Source of the DNA: Thalassia testudinum
Lineage: Eukaryota > Streptophyta > Magnoliopsida > Alismatales > Hydrocharitaceae
Assembly (NCBI GenBank): GCA_037157565.1
Contig: JAZHRO010000013.1
Coordinates: 39,498,501-39,562,500, forward strand
DNA: 64,000 nucleotides
Direction of reading: 5' to 3'
Part shown: piece after piece, positions 24,008-36,600 of the stretch
Layout: each line of letters opens with the position of its first letter
How positions within the stretch are numbered: position 1 is the first letter of the stretch
Translations under genes and position numbers: made by a program
The notes under the pieces: model-generated
Told to the model about the DNA's origin: nothing
Seen by the model: only the letters and a program-made list of their open reading frames with translations
Databases searched by the model: none

Positions 24008-27000
24008 CGTCGTTGATAACCCCCACCCATGATTTCAACCGTCAACAAGGATCCCTTCTAATTCCAAGAAACAGGTGTAGCAACCCCCCTTTGTTGCTAA
24101 CTGCGGTTACCATTTTTACCATAATGCCAAAGGTACCCTCGCCAAAGTAAGATATGTAAGAGACCCTAACCACATAAACACTGATGTAGTAGCCTGATCA
24201 GTGACCATTTGTAATTCACTGATCAAGAAAGAGAGTTGGGGAGTGGGTGTTCTAATTGATTTTTTTCTCCCCAAAGGATAATTACTTTTGGTATTGTGAT
24301 ACAAATATTGATCATAATTAGTAAAAAAGGTGGTTTTCCCACGTCATTACTAAAACATGGGAGGTATTTGGTAGCAATTAAAACCACGAGCGGTTCTTAG
24401 CTCTCCCAACCAAACCACAAGGGGTCTTTTGTTATTAACTATCTGTTTTTTTTTTTCGATCTCTCTTTCTCTCTCGCCACGAGAGACTTTCCCCAACCCA
24501 TTCTCTCTCTCTCTCTCGTCTCTTTTTTTCCCTCCTACTGCTTAATTTCTCTCTCAAAAGTTTGGTAACCAGTTGTTGCATGTCAATGTACATGATGTCA
24601 GCAGTCATCACTAACCTTTCTTCATGTACTGATAAATGTGGACACACACACACAGATGCATGCATTAGGTATACTCCTATGATAATTAGGATCTTTTAAA
24701 TATAAGTAATCTTGTGCCGTCCCATCAAGATATATGTTGAATTCAATCCTCTGAGAACTTTCTTATATATATATATTTGTTTCCCAAAAATTTTTTTCAT
24801 GATGTACGATATCTGAAATTGTGGGGATGTGGATATGGTCACAAATAATTGTTCATTTCAAGCAAAGGCAAGAACCCTCTATGCCGTCCCTTAAAAGGAG
24901 AGAGATGGATAGAGATAGAGAAGCTATGTATCCCTACCTTTATAGAAGTTTGGACTGTTTTGATGTTCATACATTTGTTGACGTTTGGTTTATTCAACCT
25001 TACAAGGTCTATTTTTTCATTATATATATGTTTATTTCCCTTTCACTGTTAATGATATTTTCCTCCAATCAAACCCAAGAGCAGAACCAGCATGATTTGA
25101 TCCAACCATAGAATTGCAATTAAATTCTAAATTCAATAGCCTCTATAATTCTCAAATTTTAGTTTTCAATGACTGACATTTTGCAAAATTAAACTTTACT
25201 ACATCAAATTTGATGATTTGCAATAAAATCATCCTCATTGTAATAGTTTCACACCGCAACCATATTGTTTAGTGTAGAATCAAGTTATCAATATTCAAAG
25301 CCTTTGTCTCGAACAATCCCTACTATTGCCTTCTTAGTTTTAATTTATTTGTGGGCATTCACAAAACTTGTGGTTTACGTCTTGTTTAGGTTCTTTCATT
25401 ATTTTGTGCATGTCTTTGTTGATGTTTCTCATGGTACTGGAACATGATGTACACCTTTAGTTGTGAACTGACATTAAATATTAACTGATCCATTTGCATA
25501 CTCAAAGCAGATACTTGCTCTATCATTTCAAATTCTTATGAGCTCCTTCAAAAACCGACTTCCTATTAGATGTTCGTAGGCATCATATTGCAAACACTTT
25601 ATTTTGAGTCTTCTTGTATAATTGTTTACATATATGAAAGCTCTGCATATGCCAAGCTTCTGAAAAGTGCTGGTCAACAGCTAGTTTCCATATTAAAATT
25701 CAAGAAGCAACACAAAAGATATCTAAAAGGGCAATGAGAATGTTCTCCATAGTTCATGTTTCAAATGGAGTCATTATAGGATCAAAAAAATCACTAGAAA
25801 TCTAAATATTAATATCCAAAAACAAAAACAACTAATCTAGAACTTTGGCAAAAAGCGGTAATAAATAGATTTTACTCCGGTTCCACATTTTTAGGACCAG
25901 CAATCCAACTTGTAGGTACCTTCTATTTAGGGAAGATCTAGAACAAAGCAAAGATGTATTCTTATACATTCACATGGAAATCACTTGTTAGGAGGATGCC
26001 TTCTCTGAGGCAAAACGATCTCCATAAGTTCGGAGGTCGGTGCTCCATACTTGAAAGTTTCGATGGCCTTAAAGCTACAGACGTCCTCGAGGTTACGAGC
26101 CTTAAACATGGACAAATGACCCCTATTTTTCCCAAAGGTGTCCTCCCAATTTGTATCAGTGCTGAAAAAATCGTACCACCAAAAACTAGGCTTAGGTTAC
26201 ATCACGGGTAAACTCTTCTTTTGAGAGGTAGCCTCCGTTTATCACAAAAATGGGGGCTTGTCTCAACCCCACTTAATCCTTTTTTTACCTCAATTCACAA
26301 ACCCGAGCTAACTCTCATCATAAGTAAACACCTGTGAGAATTAACAACCCCTGTTGCCAAGATACAAACATGGATTGGCTAATCCATGATGTAAACTAGG
26401 CCCTGATTTCTAGACTCCCCCTACAGATGCAATAGACAAATAGCAACGCTCGTGAGAAGCATCCCCGCCTTACAACAACAACAGTACGTGGCGAATTGGC
26501 GACAATTGAAGTGGATTTGATACCACAGAAAGAGCTGGAAGTATATATTTGAAAATTAATACTTTCGGTTCAATAAACCTGAAAATGGTCATCTCTTTCC
26601 AGCACACTTGCAATACCAGTCAAATGGAAGCGCAAGATGCAATCGATGTATTAAGAATCACTATTTTAAAGATTAAATTTAAGATCGATTCAATCCACAA
26701 TCGTTATCTTATTGATCAGATTTATCGATTCAGGTAACGAAAATAAAAATTGATATAAATTAATCAAAATCAGATTGAATCAGCCGATTTAATTAAATCA
26801 CTGATCCGATTTGATTATTTTTTTAAGAGTTAAAAATTAAAAATATATATTTGTAATTTTAAATTTTAAAAAAAAATTCAAAGATTTATATATGTTTTTA
26901 GATTAAACTTTCAATTACGATTACACCTTTAATTTTTTTAATTTAAATAAAAATATATCAATTTTAATATAATTAAAATTATAAAATAATTTTTCCTACC

Positions 27001-27400
27001 ACATATTTTCAATTATTTTTATTAAACATCCATTCAAATAGATTAAAATTAATTAAATTAATGCAAACTAATCTAAAAATATTAAAATTTGATTTGTAAA
27101 CTATCAATTGAATCTCTAAAAGATCAAATCAATACCTAATCAATTCAATGATTGATTTGATTTTTAAAATATAATAGGAACACGTTGATATGGATGCCAA
27201 TCTTGCATTGAATCTTTTCTCCCATTATGGATCTTTTAAGGTGGTTACCACGGCCTTGCGATACTCAGTAATTGTGGAATATGGCACTTTTGTTGTTTTT
27301 TCGGCTTTTAAGTAATACTTAACGTACTCAGAGTGGTCCCACCTTTATCCAAGCTAGTGTCTCAACATTGACAAATAAAGATGGTTATCATGTAACTATG
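24008..27400. other. AT-rich intergenic DNA downstream of the lumenal protein gene
   Basis: No gene recognised. Pyrimidine-rich tract at 24455-24555 and a very AT-rich block at 26815-27175. Open frames (for example 25954-26211) show no domain. Confidence 0.55.
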
Positions 27401-27401
27401 C

Positions 27402-27407
27402 TTTATT
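27402..27407 (-). terminator. Candidate poly(A) signal of the lumenal protein gene
   Basis: AATAAA on the minus strand about 260 nt past the stop codon, the first good match in a non-coding 3' region. Position fits a plant 3' UTR, but plant signals are loose, so this is tentative. Confidence 0.4.
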
Positions 27408-27668
27408 ATTTTATCAAGACAAAGCAATCACAGTACAAGAGTAGGCTAGTATTCTACGGTCCGCCACAAACGTCTCCATACAAGTAACCTGATGGAGACC
27501 ACCTGTCAAATCAATTTTCAGGTTCTACGCGACGTTGAAGCACCGTTTCCAAGGGCTTCCCTGTACAAATAACCTGATTGTAGAACCTTACACCTTCTTA
27601 ACCCCATACAGCAATCACCTGCAACCTCCCTATATACAGTGGATTACTTGAGCAGAACTGATCGTGTC

Positions 27669-27860
27669 TTACTTCATATCACAAAGGCCCGTCGATTCAT
27701 CGCAAAATCCATCCTTGTTGAGCAATTTAGGTGGTGGTGCACTTAACAATGGAGATGATGGGCTTCCATAGGCATTGCGGCGCTTGTTACCACAACCTAA
27801 GCTGGTTCTGGTGCTAACTCCGGTCGTAGGATTTGTTCCACTGGCATACTTGCATAGAGC
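27669..27860 (-). CDS. Exon 5 (terminal) of the lumenal pentapeptide-repeat gene
   Basis: Acceptor GTGCTTGCAG, then 63 codons and TAA at 27671-27669. It encodes the Cys-containing C-terminal cap (starting ALCKYASG) and ends in the FCDESTGLCD segment expected of the TL17-type tail. No pentapeptides occur here. The Ser/Pro-rich segment in the middle looks like a flexible linker. Confidence 0.92.
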   Translation of the reverse strand, partial: ALCKYASGTNPTTGVSTRTSLGCGNKRRNAYGSPSSPLLSAPPPKLLNKDGFCDESTGLCDMK

Positions 27861-30599
27861 CTGCAAGCACATATGTTCCATACACTTATGGCAGAAGCAA
27901 ACTTAAACTTTGTAAGATGCTATTTATATCATCTTTATCGGATGCCTATGAAGAGGCATGCTATTTATATCATATATGATATTTAACAGAAAGCAAACTT
28001 GATTTTTTACCATGATATTAGTATCATATCTATTAAAACTCCTTTCGAAAAGGTGCAAAGAAAAATCCAAATGCAGAGGAAGATACAGCAATACACAGAA
28101 AAGGTGAAATGGAACAAACGAGAATGCACCTCAAGTAGAGCTCTGGCAAAAGAACAAAAGAATGGGGCAAGCTTGTTAAAATGAGAAAAAAACCATAAAA
28201 GCAATGTTCTCAGCCAATGCAACTTCCATTGTTTAGCACTACAGACCAAGCAGATGATAGAGGCCAGAAAAAGGTAGAAATGCAGGTCAGAGCCAAAGTT
28301 CAGGAAATCATTAGAATAACAGGAAATTAAAAGTAACTTGCTGCGGTGATCCAGCAGATCGAGTTCGAAGGTACACAGAAAAAGAAATGAATGGACTCAT
28401 AAAGTTCATTAAGAACTAAACTAATTAGTTCTTATTGATTTAAATAGAAGATGTAAATTGAAACAGAGTTCGGCTGAAAATCTCCCCCTTCTCTTGGGGA
28501 AAGTATAACATGGGAAACATGTCTTCAGCTGATGATCTATCATTTCTGGAAGAGAACTTGAAATGTTGTCAGATGTCCATTGTCACGTGCATGATTGTAT
28601 TCATTTAAAATGCCTGGAACCATAAAGAAGGGTGGCTCAGATTGGGGCGTTCTGAACCCCTCCTCACTTGCAAATGTCTATGCTTTAAGGAGATTTCAGC
28701 ATTTGTGAATGGACGAGTGCGGTCCTCTTACAAGTGGCCCTTACATGTACACAGGTGCCAATCCTTGGAGGGTCTATGAGACATGAAATTAATTTGATAT
28801 GGAATGTGCATAGCTAAATGTTTTTTTTTTTTATTGCAACTGCATAGCCAAATGGTGTTGCTGCTGCCTATTGCCAGTTGAGAAAAGATCCCTAACCACC
28901 AAAAGCATGGCTGTGTTTTTTTATGATATGCGAGCAGATGGTTTTTTTTTTTTTTTGAAAAGGAAAATGAGTGGTTATCCTTGCAATATCCCCCGAAAAT
29001 ATGTATTAAAAACGGCCTTGGGGCCAGCGGGTTACAAGAGGTTACACATCAAGCATTAGTTTCCCAGAAGTGCACTATGCGAGCAGATGGTTGTTACTAT
29101 GGAGAATGCCAAACATTTGTTTTAAAAGTGTCCTTTCTCAATAAAAGTTTGGATGGGCATTCGTTGGGCATTTGATGCACCCTGATTTCAGATGTCTGTA
29201 CAGAGTGTTGCAGCCACAAATCCTATAATAGGCAAAACAATGGGATTTGCTGCAATGACTGCAGTCTGAATGTTTTGGATAGTTGAAAATAAGAGGACGC
29301 ATGAAAAGGTTTATCCCTTTTATGTGCATAGGGCAGGCGATCACCATCCTTGTAAATAACTCCTGATCAGTGCTCCAACATATTATGCTGAGACCATGGC
29401 ATGCTTTCAAACACTGTGTTGCATGATAACTGATGCTTCTTTTGTAGGTGATTGTTGCTCTCTTACAAGAAATGGAGCATGCTGAATATTTCCTTCAAAA
29501 ATGTCCCTACTCAAGAAGTGTTTGGATGGAAGTTCATCAGTGCACCCAGTGAGTCCAATGTCTGCTCCAAAAGTTTCTTTGCAGAGTGTTATGACCCATA
29601 AATGGCAGAATTGGTAAGATGACAAACATTTCGTGTCGGATACTGGGGAAAAAACTGAAGCCTGAAAATATTAGTAGAGATGGTGCTCCAGTGTGCTATG
29701 CTAGGAAAATGGGATGTTTTCAAGCCACATGTTTTACAGCTGACGCTTCTTTCTTGGCTGATACTAACAAACAATTTCTTAAATATGAAAAGGAAACAAA
29801 AATAAAAGCACGACAATGAATAGAACCTCTAATGAACTCAACTAACACAATTGTAATTAAATGTCCAAAGTAGTTTTGTCTTAATAACACACACAACGAT
29901 TTTGATGGTGTCTGAAACCCCTCTGAGATCATGATTGTAGTTATTTTCATACTCTTCCACATCATTTTACCCTTATGGAAATAGATAGAGATTTTTCCTA
30001 TCACGATGTAGATGCATTTTGCAACTTTTTGAACGATATTGAAGAACACAGATGACCTGCAACTTCAGAAAAATAAGCAAACAAAAGATACTGATGCACT
30101 GTTTTCCTCAAGTACCTGTTTCTGTGTGAGATCCAGAACAGCATCACTGAAGTCAGCACCTTCAATTACTGCACCTCCTAGATCACTCCTTGTTAAAACT
30201 GTTCTAGCCAAGATGGCATTTGTGAGATTAGCTTCATTGAGGACCTGCTCAAGAATGTTAAGGGGGTAGTTTAGTAGACTTATGATGGCACTAAAGCAAA
30301 TTATGGTAACATACATGTGGTTGATTTTATGGTGGTAGTTTAGTAGATTTATGACGGAGTTAAAGCAAATTATGGTGGCATACATGTGGATGATTTAAAA
30401 CCACTTACAGTTGTTTTTAACATAGATAGGAATTAGCATATTTGCTAGTTCATTTCACAATGGCAATCACTCAACCAATAGATGCGAGCATGTGGAATTA
30501 GGGATAGTGGTGAAGACAATGGCAACTAGACTGACGGTGGCAACAGACATTGGACAGTTAGGCCACACAATGAATGGGAGTGTGTGTGAGACGTTGAAA

Positions 30600-30645
<46 letters not shown>

Positions 30646-33600
30646 CAAAAATAGTAAATTAAGCTAAATATGATTTGATAAGATTCAAAATAAAAAATAA
30701 ATAACATGTAATAGTATAAATAAATAAAATAAAAATTAGAAATTACTCTGATCGAAATGTCCATTAAGAACTTTCCTTAGAAAAAGTATTGTCCCCCATA
30801 ATGCTAGTACGTCAGGATTTAACGAACTTCTCCCAAGATACGACGATTCACCTCCAAGATTCGATGCACTTCGATCTTTGACGTCCTTGAAAAATACCTC
30901 AGGAAAATGAAGCCGAGACAATTTAGTTTCCAACCAAATTTTCAATTGAAATGACCGGTCACCTTTTGGTAGTTTAAGACATCTGGAATGGTCACCAAAC
31001 ATCTATCCAGACGTCTGGGAAGATCGTCGGACGTCTGAAAATACTTTTTTTCTTCCACGCGTACCGTACGCACGCCACACCTTTCTCTCTCACCCCACGC
31101 CTCACTGCTCCTTCCCCTACGACAGCCATCTCCCGTACTCCCCATTCCGCACCACTCCCTCGCCCACGCCGTTCCCCTCACCCCCTCTCCCATTATAAAC
31201 CCCCCTCCCCCTCCTCTTCGTCTCACGCCGTCGTAGCTGAGCCAGAGAGGGAGAGAACGAGCAGAGAGCACCATGTTGCTCTGCTGCAACTTCTGCAGTG
31301 AGGAGAGCCCAGAATGATTCTGCGGAAGTCATTTTCCGTGGAATCAGACGTCTGGAGTGACCTTCAGACATCGGGGAGGACATCCGAAGGTGGTATGCGA
31401 CGTCTAGTAGAGATTTGTTTTCCCGTATTTTCTCTGCCAAAATCCTAACAATGCACGCACATGTGTCAGAGGTTGGGAGGTGTGTCGGAACGAGGATCAA
31501 GGCAGTTTCAGATGTCCGGGAGCATCTCCAAATGTCTGACGAAACCCTCAGACGTCGGCACCACGTTCCAGACATCTGATAGAGGCGCCCCGAGAGAGGT
31601 ATGCTTGCGAGCTAGTTTAAGACGTCTGGGATCTTTCCCAAACGTCTGATTTCTATCAGACTTTGTGTTTTTAGGCCTGTACAAGGCCCAAACAATGTCG
31701 ATTTTCCGTAAACGAAACGTATTTGTTTCCCATACGTTTTTCTCCATGTAATAGTACCTTGTTTGTAGCACTTGAACCCTTTTGACCTGTCAATCCATGC
31801 CTTAGGTCTCCAATCCGTCGAGTGTACGGGACCTGCAGAGACGTCGAGAGCTGCTGTACGAGCCCCCATTCCACCCAGTCATCCTGGTAGAGTGGTTCTG
31901 ACTATAAATCTCCAGATTAAAAAAATGCAATTAGTTAAACCTAGGATGTGAGATGAATCCTAGGAAGAAATAAACGTATCCTCTAGAATACATCTATTCA
32001 ATTGAACCCTAGGTTGTGACATTAACACTAAGGCTAGAGAAAAAAAATGCATGTGAATGATTGAGTAAAATCGTGAGCTTTCTGTATTATCTGGAATGGA
32101 CCACATCATGAACAAACTGTACTATGATTGAGCTGCCTGCTCTGTATGTTTCAAATTGGATGTAGAGAAATTCATGTACAAACCCTACGGGGAATGTAGA
32201 CGAGACAAAAATGCCATAACACGAAGAACCGGATGGTTTTGAAATTGCTGCCCACAGGCGGCCATTAAGGGAAGTGAGCTGACCTTCGAGTATGTAGTAC
32301 TGAAGAGAGCAACTATCCCTTATAGTGTAGAGGGGGGCCTGCCGCCCTTCAGTTGAGACTTGAGGTGAGTTTGGTCACTGTACGTTGACTCCTCTTAGCC
32401 CTCGCGTACGTGGCACCGAGGTGAGCTACTTAGTGTAGGGGGGAGCTAGCCACCCAAGGGGGCACGGGATTAGGCAATGCCACCCTACACCGACTCTTGT
32501 TAGCCCGTTGGGCAAATCGGGATAGTCGGATGAGGGTATGCGGACTATGGAGGGACGAGACCCTTGTTCTGTTCTGAGAGGACAAAGCCATGTGCTGTTC
32601 CGTACTGTACGTTTAGGCGTACCCGCTAGCAGAAATGACTGATCACGTGCAAGTGCGGGGTAGCTATCCGCGCGCTTATCATGTGTGCCGTAGTCACCGT
32701 TACGTCGTGACCATGACCTCGGGATAGTAGACCGAGTGTAGGACTACTACGGAGGAACTCTCCCGACTAGGAGAGTGCCACGTGTACATTCTACATCACG
32801 GAAAAACTGCAAACAAGATCATTCCTTTAGGGAAAAAGAAGATTAAGTAGTGTAATGGATCCTGATTAGAGATCTCTACATAACGAATCGTTATAAAATA
32901 ATTGGAACCGGAAAGTAATATGTCAAGCTACTTAAATGCATTTTATATTTTAACCACCACTCTACTCAGCGTTAGCTGACTCTAAATGTATAACCTTGTA
33001 CAGGTCAGAGATTTAAGCAGCCCAGGTCACCAGCTGCTAAAGACGCTGGGCCTAGTTGAGCCTAGCCGTAGTTTCTGCTGCTAGTGAGTTTCTTTAGTTA
33101 TACTTCCTAGTACTTTTCCGCTGTATTCTCTATCATCTATGTATTAGTTTTTGGTTATGATGGCTGTATTTCTGTTCTGTTTCATCTTCTGTTGCCAATT
33201 TCTCTCTACTTAGTTACATTACTTGTGTGGTTGTGGGTTGATGCATGTTATTTGGTTATTTCTCATTGGACGACTGGGTCTTGGGATTAGTCGAGGCGAG
33301 CCGTTCTCGAGTCCTATAGGGATCTGGGATCAGGTCGTGACATCGACTGATCTACCAATTTAACAGTTTAATCAACTAAAAACTTATCGTGGATCTCTCA
33401 CTCTCCTTGTGCAAGATCGATAAAAGTGATTGAAGATTTTTCTACCAATCTTATATCGAATGAATGCACCAAGAAAAAGAAGCACGAGAGAGAGAGGGAA
33501 AGAGTGGAGAGAACTTTTCTACTCTTATTGTATGTCAAATGAGAGCCCCCTCGTGGCCCATATATAGAGCCCACGGTCAGACATCTATGGAAATTCTCGT

Positions 33601-36600
33601 TTTATGGAAAACGACAATTAATCTTGACCAATTAAGTCCCATTGATCAGTCAAAATAATTTGGTTGATCAACCTTGACTTTTTGGTCGACCAAATCATTT
33701 GATCGATCAAACTTAACTCATTGATCAACTAAAATAATTAGTCGACCAATTTTACCTTTTGATTGGCTAATCCAGGTCAAAATCGTGAGATTAAAAGTTC
33801 GTAGCAAAAAGAGTCCAAGTTCCAAGTTCAAAATTGATTCACCTGAGCCCGAGCCGGAGTCGGGTCGGGGTAAGGCGGGGCGTGTGCGTGTCCGTGGTCC
33901 CCAGCCCCATCTCTCACTCTTTGCTCCATAGGTCATGGGGAACAAAAGCATTTTACAACCATTAAGAGGTTTGTCTACTTCTAGTATGGGACTAAAAATC
34001 TTTCCCAAATCTCACTAATTTTAACATGAATTCATGTCACCATATAACAATTGCATCCCGATTGATGCAATTAAGCACTCAAATCCAACATTCCCCACAA
34101 ATTTATCGTTGAAATTTAATGATAAATTTCTCGACTACCACTCTGATTTCAGTAAAGGTACCTTCCGGTTTAAACCCTTACCAAAGTCATCCGCCTTCAC
34201 CACCACAGGAATAAAGTGAAACTAATTTTGAACTCTAGACCTTTGATGTGGAATGTATAGTGGTGACAATAGAATAAAGTTCATAAAGTGAAACTAGTTT
34301 TGAACTCTAGACCTTTGATGTGGAATGTATAGTGGTGACAACAGAATAAAGTTCTTGGTGATAATCTTCAAGGTTGATGCTTTTAAAGGCCATGCACCTT
34401 ATCCTGTTTCATGAGTGTAATTGGGAAAGACCCTATTCTCTTACCTGTGGCCGATAGTAACACTCACATAGGTAGCGTTTTTCAAGAATGCACTGCTCAC
34501 ATCCTGCTATAAAGGCTTGAACCCATTTAGAGCCTTTGCTCATCCTAAATTTGTAGCTTAAGCCACTCAATCTTCCAGGGATTGAACTCGAATGCAAAAT
34601 CATCTAATAATGAGTGTCAACCAGTTCCCCATACAGCTTGTTACCACATTGAACCTACTTTGTGGGATCTCCACTCAGTTAGGTTGGGTTGCTACTGTGA
34701 GTGAACTCCTAATGGGTCTTAGTCCCATCCTAAGCCTAGACTTAAGGATTAAAGATCTATCAAGTCCTTTAGTAAACGGATTTGTTATGTTATCCTTGGA
34801 TCTTAAAATTTCATAGCAATCACTCTTTGAGACACTAAATTCCTTCTAGACTTAAATCTTATTTGGATATGTCTTATTATTTTCTAATTAAACTTTGAAC
34901 TCTTAATCTTTGCTATAATAGTCATGCTATCACAATGCAAAGATATCGTAGGAATTGGCTTATCCACCATAGTGATTTATGTAAGAAGCCCCTTAAGCCA
35001 TTCAACCTCAATTCCAATGGTGCTCAAAGCATATAGCTCAGCCTCAAAGGTAGATCAGGCTAAAATGATCTATTTTGCAGATTGCCAGGAGACTGCATCG
35101 CTTCTAAGGGTAAAGACATACCCTGCACCATTACTCTCGGAATCCTCCATTTGACCAATCTAACTTGCATCACTATATCTTTTCAAAACTGAGGGATATT
35201 TACCATAATGCAAATTAAGGAAAACAGTTTCCTTTAAGTACCTAAGTACTCGATTTAAAGCATCCTAATGAGTATGGTCAGGACAACTTGCGTATCTACT
35301 TAACTTAAATATGGAAAAAGAAATATTTGGTCTAGTATAGTTAGCCAAATACATCAAGCTTCCTTTAATCTGTGAATATCTTAGCTGTGAAACAGGCATT
35401 CCACTTTGTTCTTATAGAGAGTTTCTGATGGATCAAAAGGAGTGCTTACAGCCTTGCAATCTTCATAACCAAATTTCTCAAGAACCTTCTCAACATAATG
35501 AGATTGAGAAGTAGCTATCCTATCTGCTGACCAAATCAATTTGAGGCCTAGGATCACATTTGCAACACCCATATCCTTCATCTCAAACTTACTACTCAAG
35601 AATAGCTTAGTTTCATTCATAATTCTAATGTTCGATCCAAGCAATAATATATCTACATATAGATATAGGACAATACACATATCACCCTTAATTATAAAGT
35701 AGACACACTTGTCAGATTTGTAACCTACAAAGTTACAAAATTGTAGTCTTATCAAACTTTTTATGCCATTGCTTGGATGTTTGTTTCAAACCAGTGATTT
35801 AAATGCCGACGGCATGCCGCCAGCATGCCGTCGGCAAGGTCATTTCCGAGCAAGGGTCGTGCCGACATGGATAAAATGTCGATTTACAGGGATATCGTCG
35901 GCATGCCGTCGGCACGCCGTCGACACAGTTAGCATGCCCTCGGCATGGTTGGCATGCTGGTGAAATCTCATGCCGAGGTTGCTGTTGGTTTTTTTAATTA
36001 CTTTTGCTATTTTTGTCAGAATGCATCGGTATGCCCACGAAATGCACACTTGGAATTTCATCGGCACGGCATCGAAATCGACATTTTGAACCTTATTTCA
36101 AACCATAAAGAGATTTAACAAGTTTGCAAACATGTTTCTTATTCCCAAGAGCTACAAATCCCTCAGGTTGGTCCATATAGATCCCCTCAAGATCGCCATG
36201 AAGAAAGGCAATTTTCACATCCATTTGGTGGATAGTGAAATCATAAATAGAAGCTAATGCAATAAGCATCCAGATAGTAGCAATCCTAGTTACTGGATGA
36301 TAGGTATCGAAATAATCGATTCCTTCCATTTGCTCAAATCGCTTGACAACAAGTTTACCTTTATATTTTTCAATGGATCCGTCAAGCCTAAGTTTTCTCT
36401 TAAACACCCACTTACACCCAATAATAGAATACCCTGGAGGTAAATCAATCAACTCCCAAGTGCCTAGAGATAATTGAGTCAATTTCATTCTTAATAACAT
36501 TTTTCCGGTGCTTAACTTTAGAAGAAGCCATTGCATCACGATAAGTGAGGGGATCGCCCTTGATTTGGTAAGAAATAAAATCACTTCTCAAATTCTTAGC

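Larger units (their letters stand above)
30592..34090 (-). repeat. 3' LTR of the copia element, split by nested element A3
   Basis: The two halves (30592-30951 and 33343-34090) join to about 1.1 kb and match the 5' LTR in order. The (CA)n(TA)n tract at 30601-30645 expanded in this copy. A TATATATGG box lies near 33561-33570 on the minus strand. Confidence 0.75.

Noticed and set aside
25954..26211. 85-codon plus-strand frame
   Set aside because: No recognisable motif, no splice context and no repeat of it elsewhere.
31117..31575. 152-codon minus-strand frame in family A copy A3
   Set aside because: Lies in the palindrome-rich and promoter-like part of a repeat, with no domain and not shared with A1.
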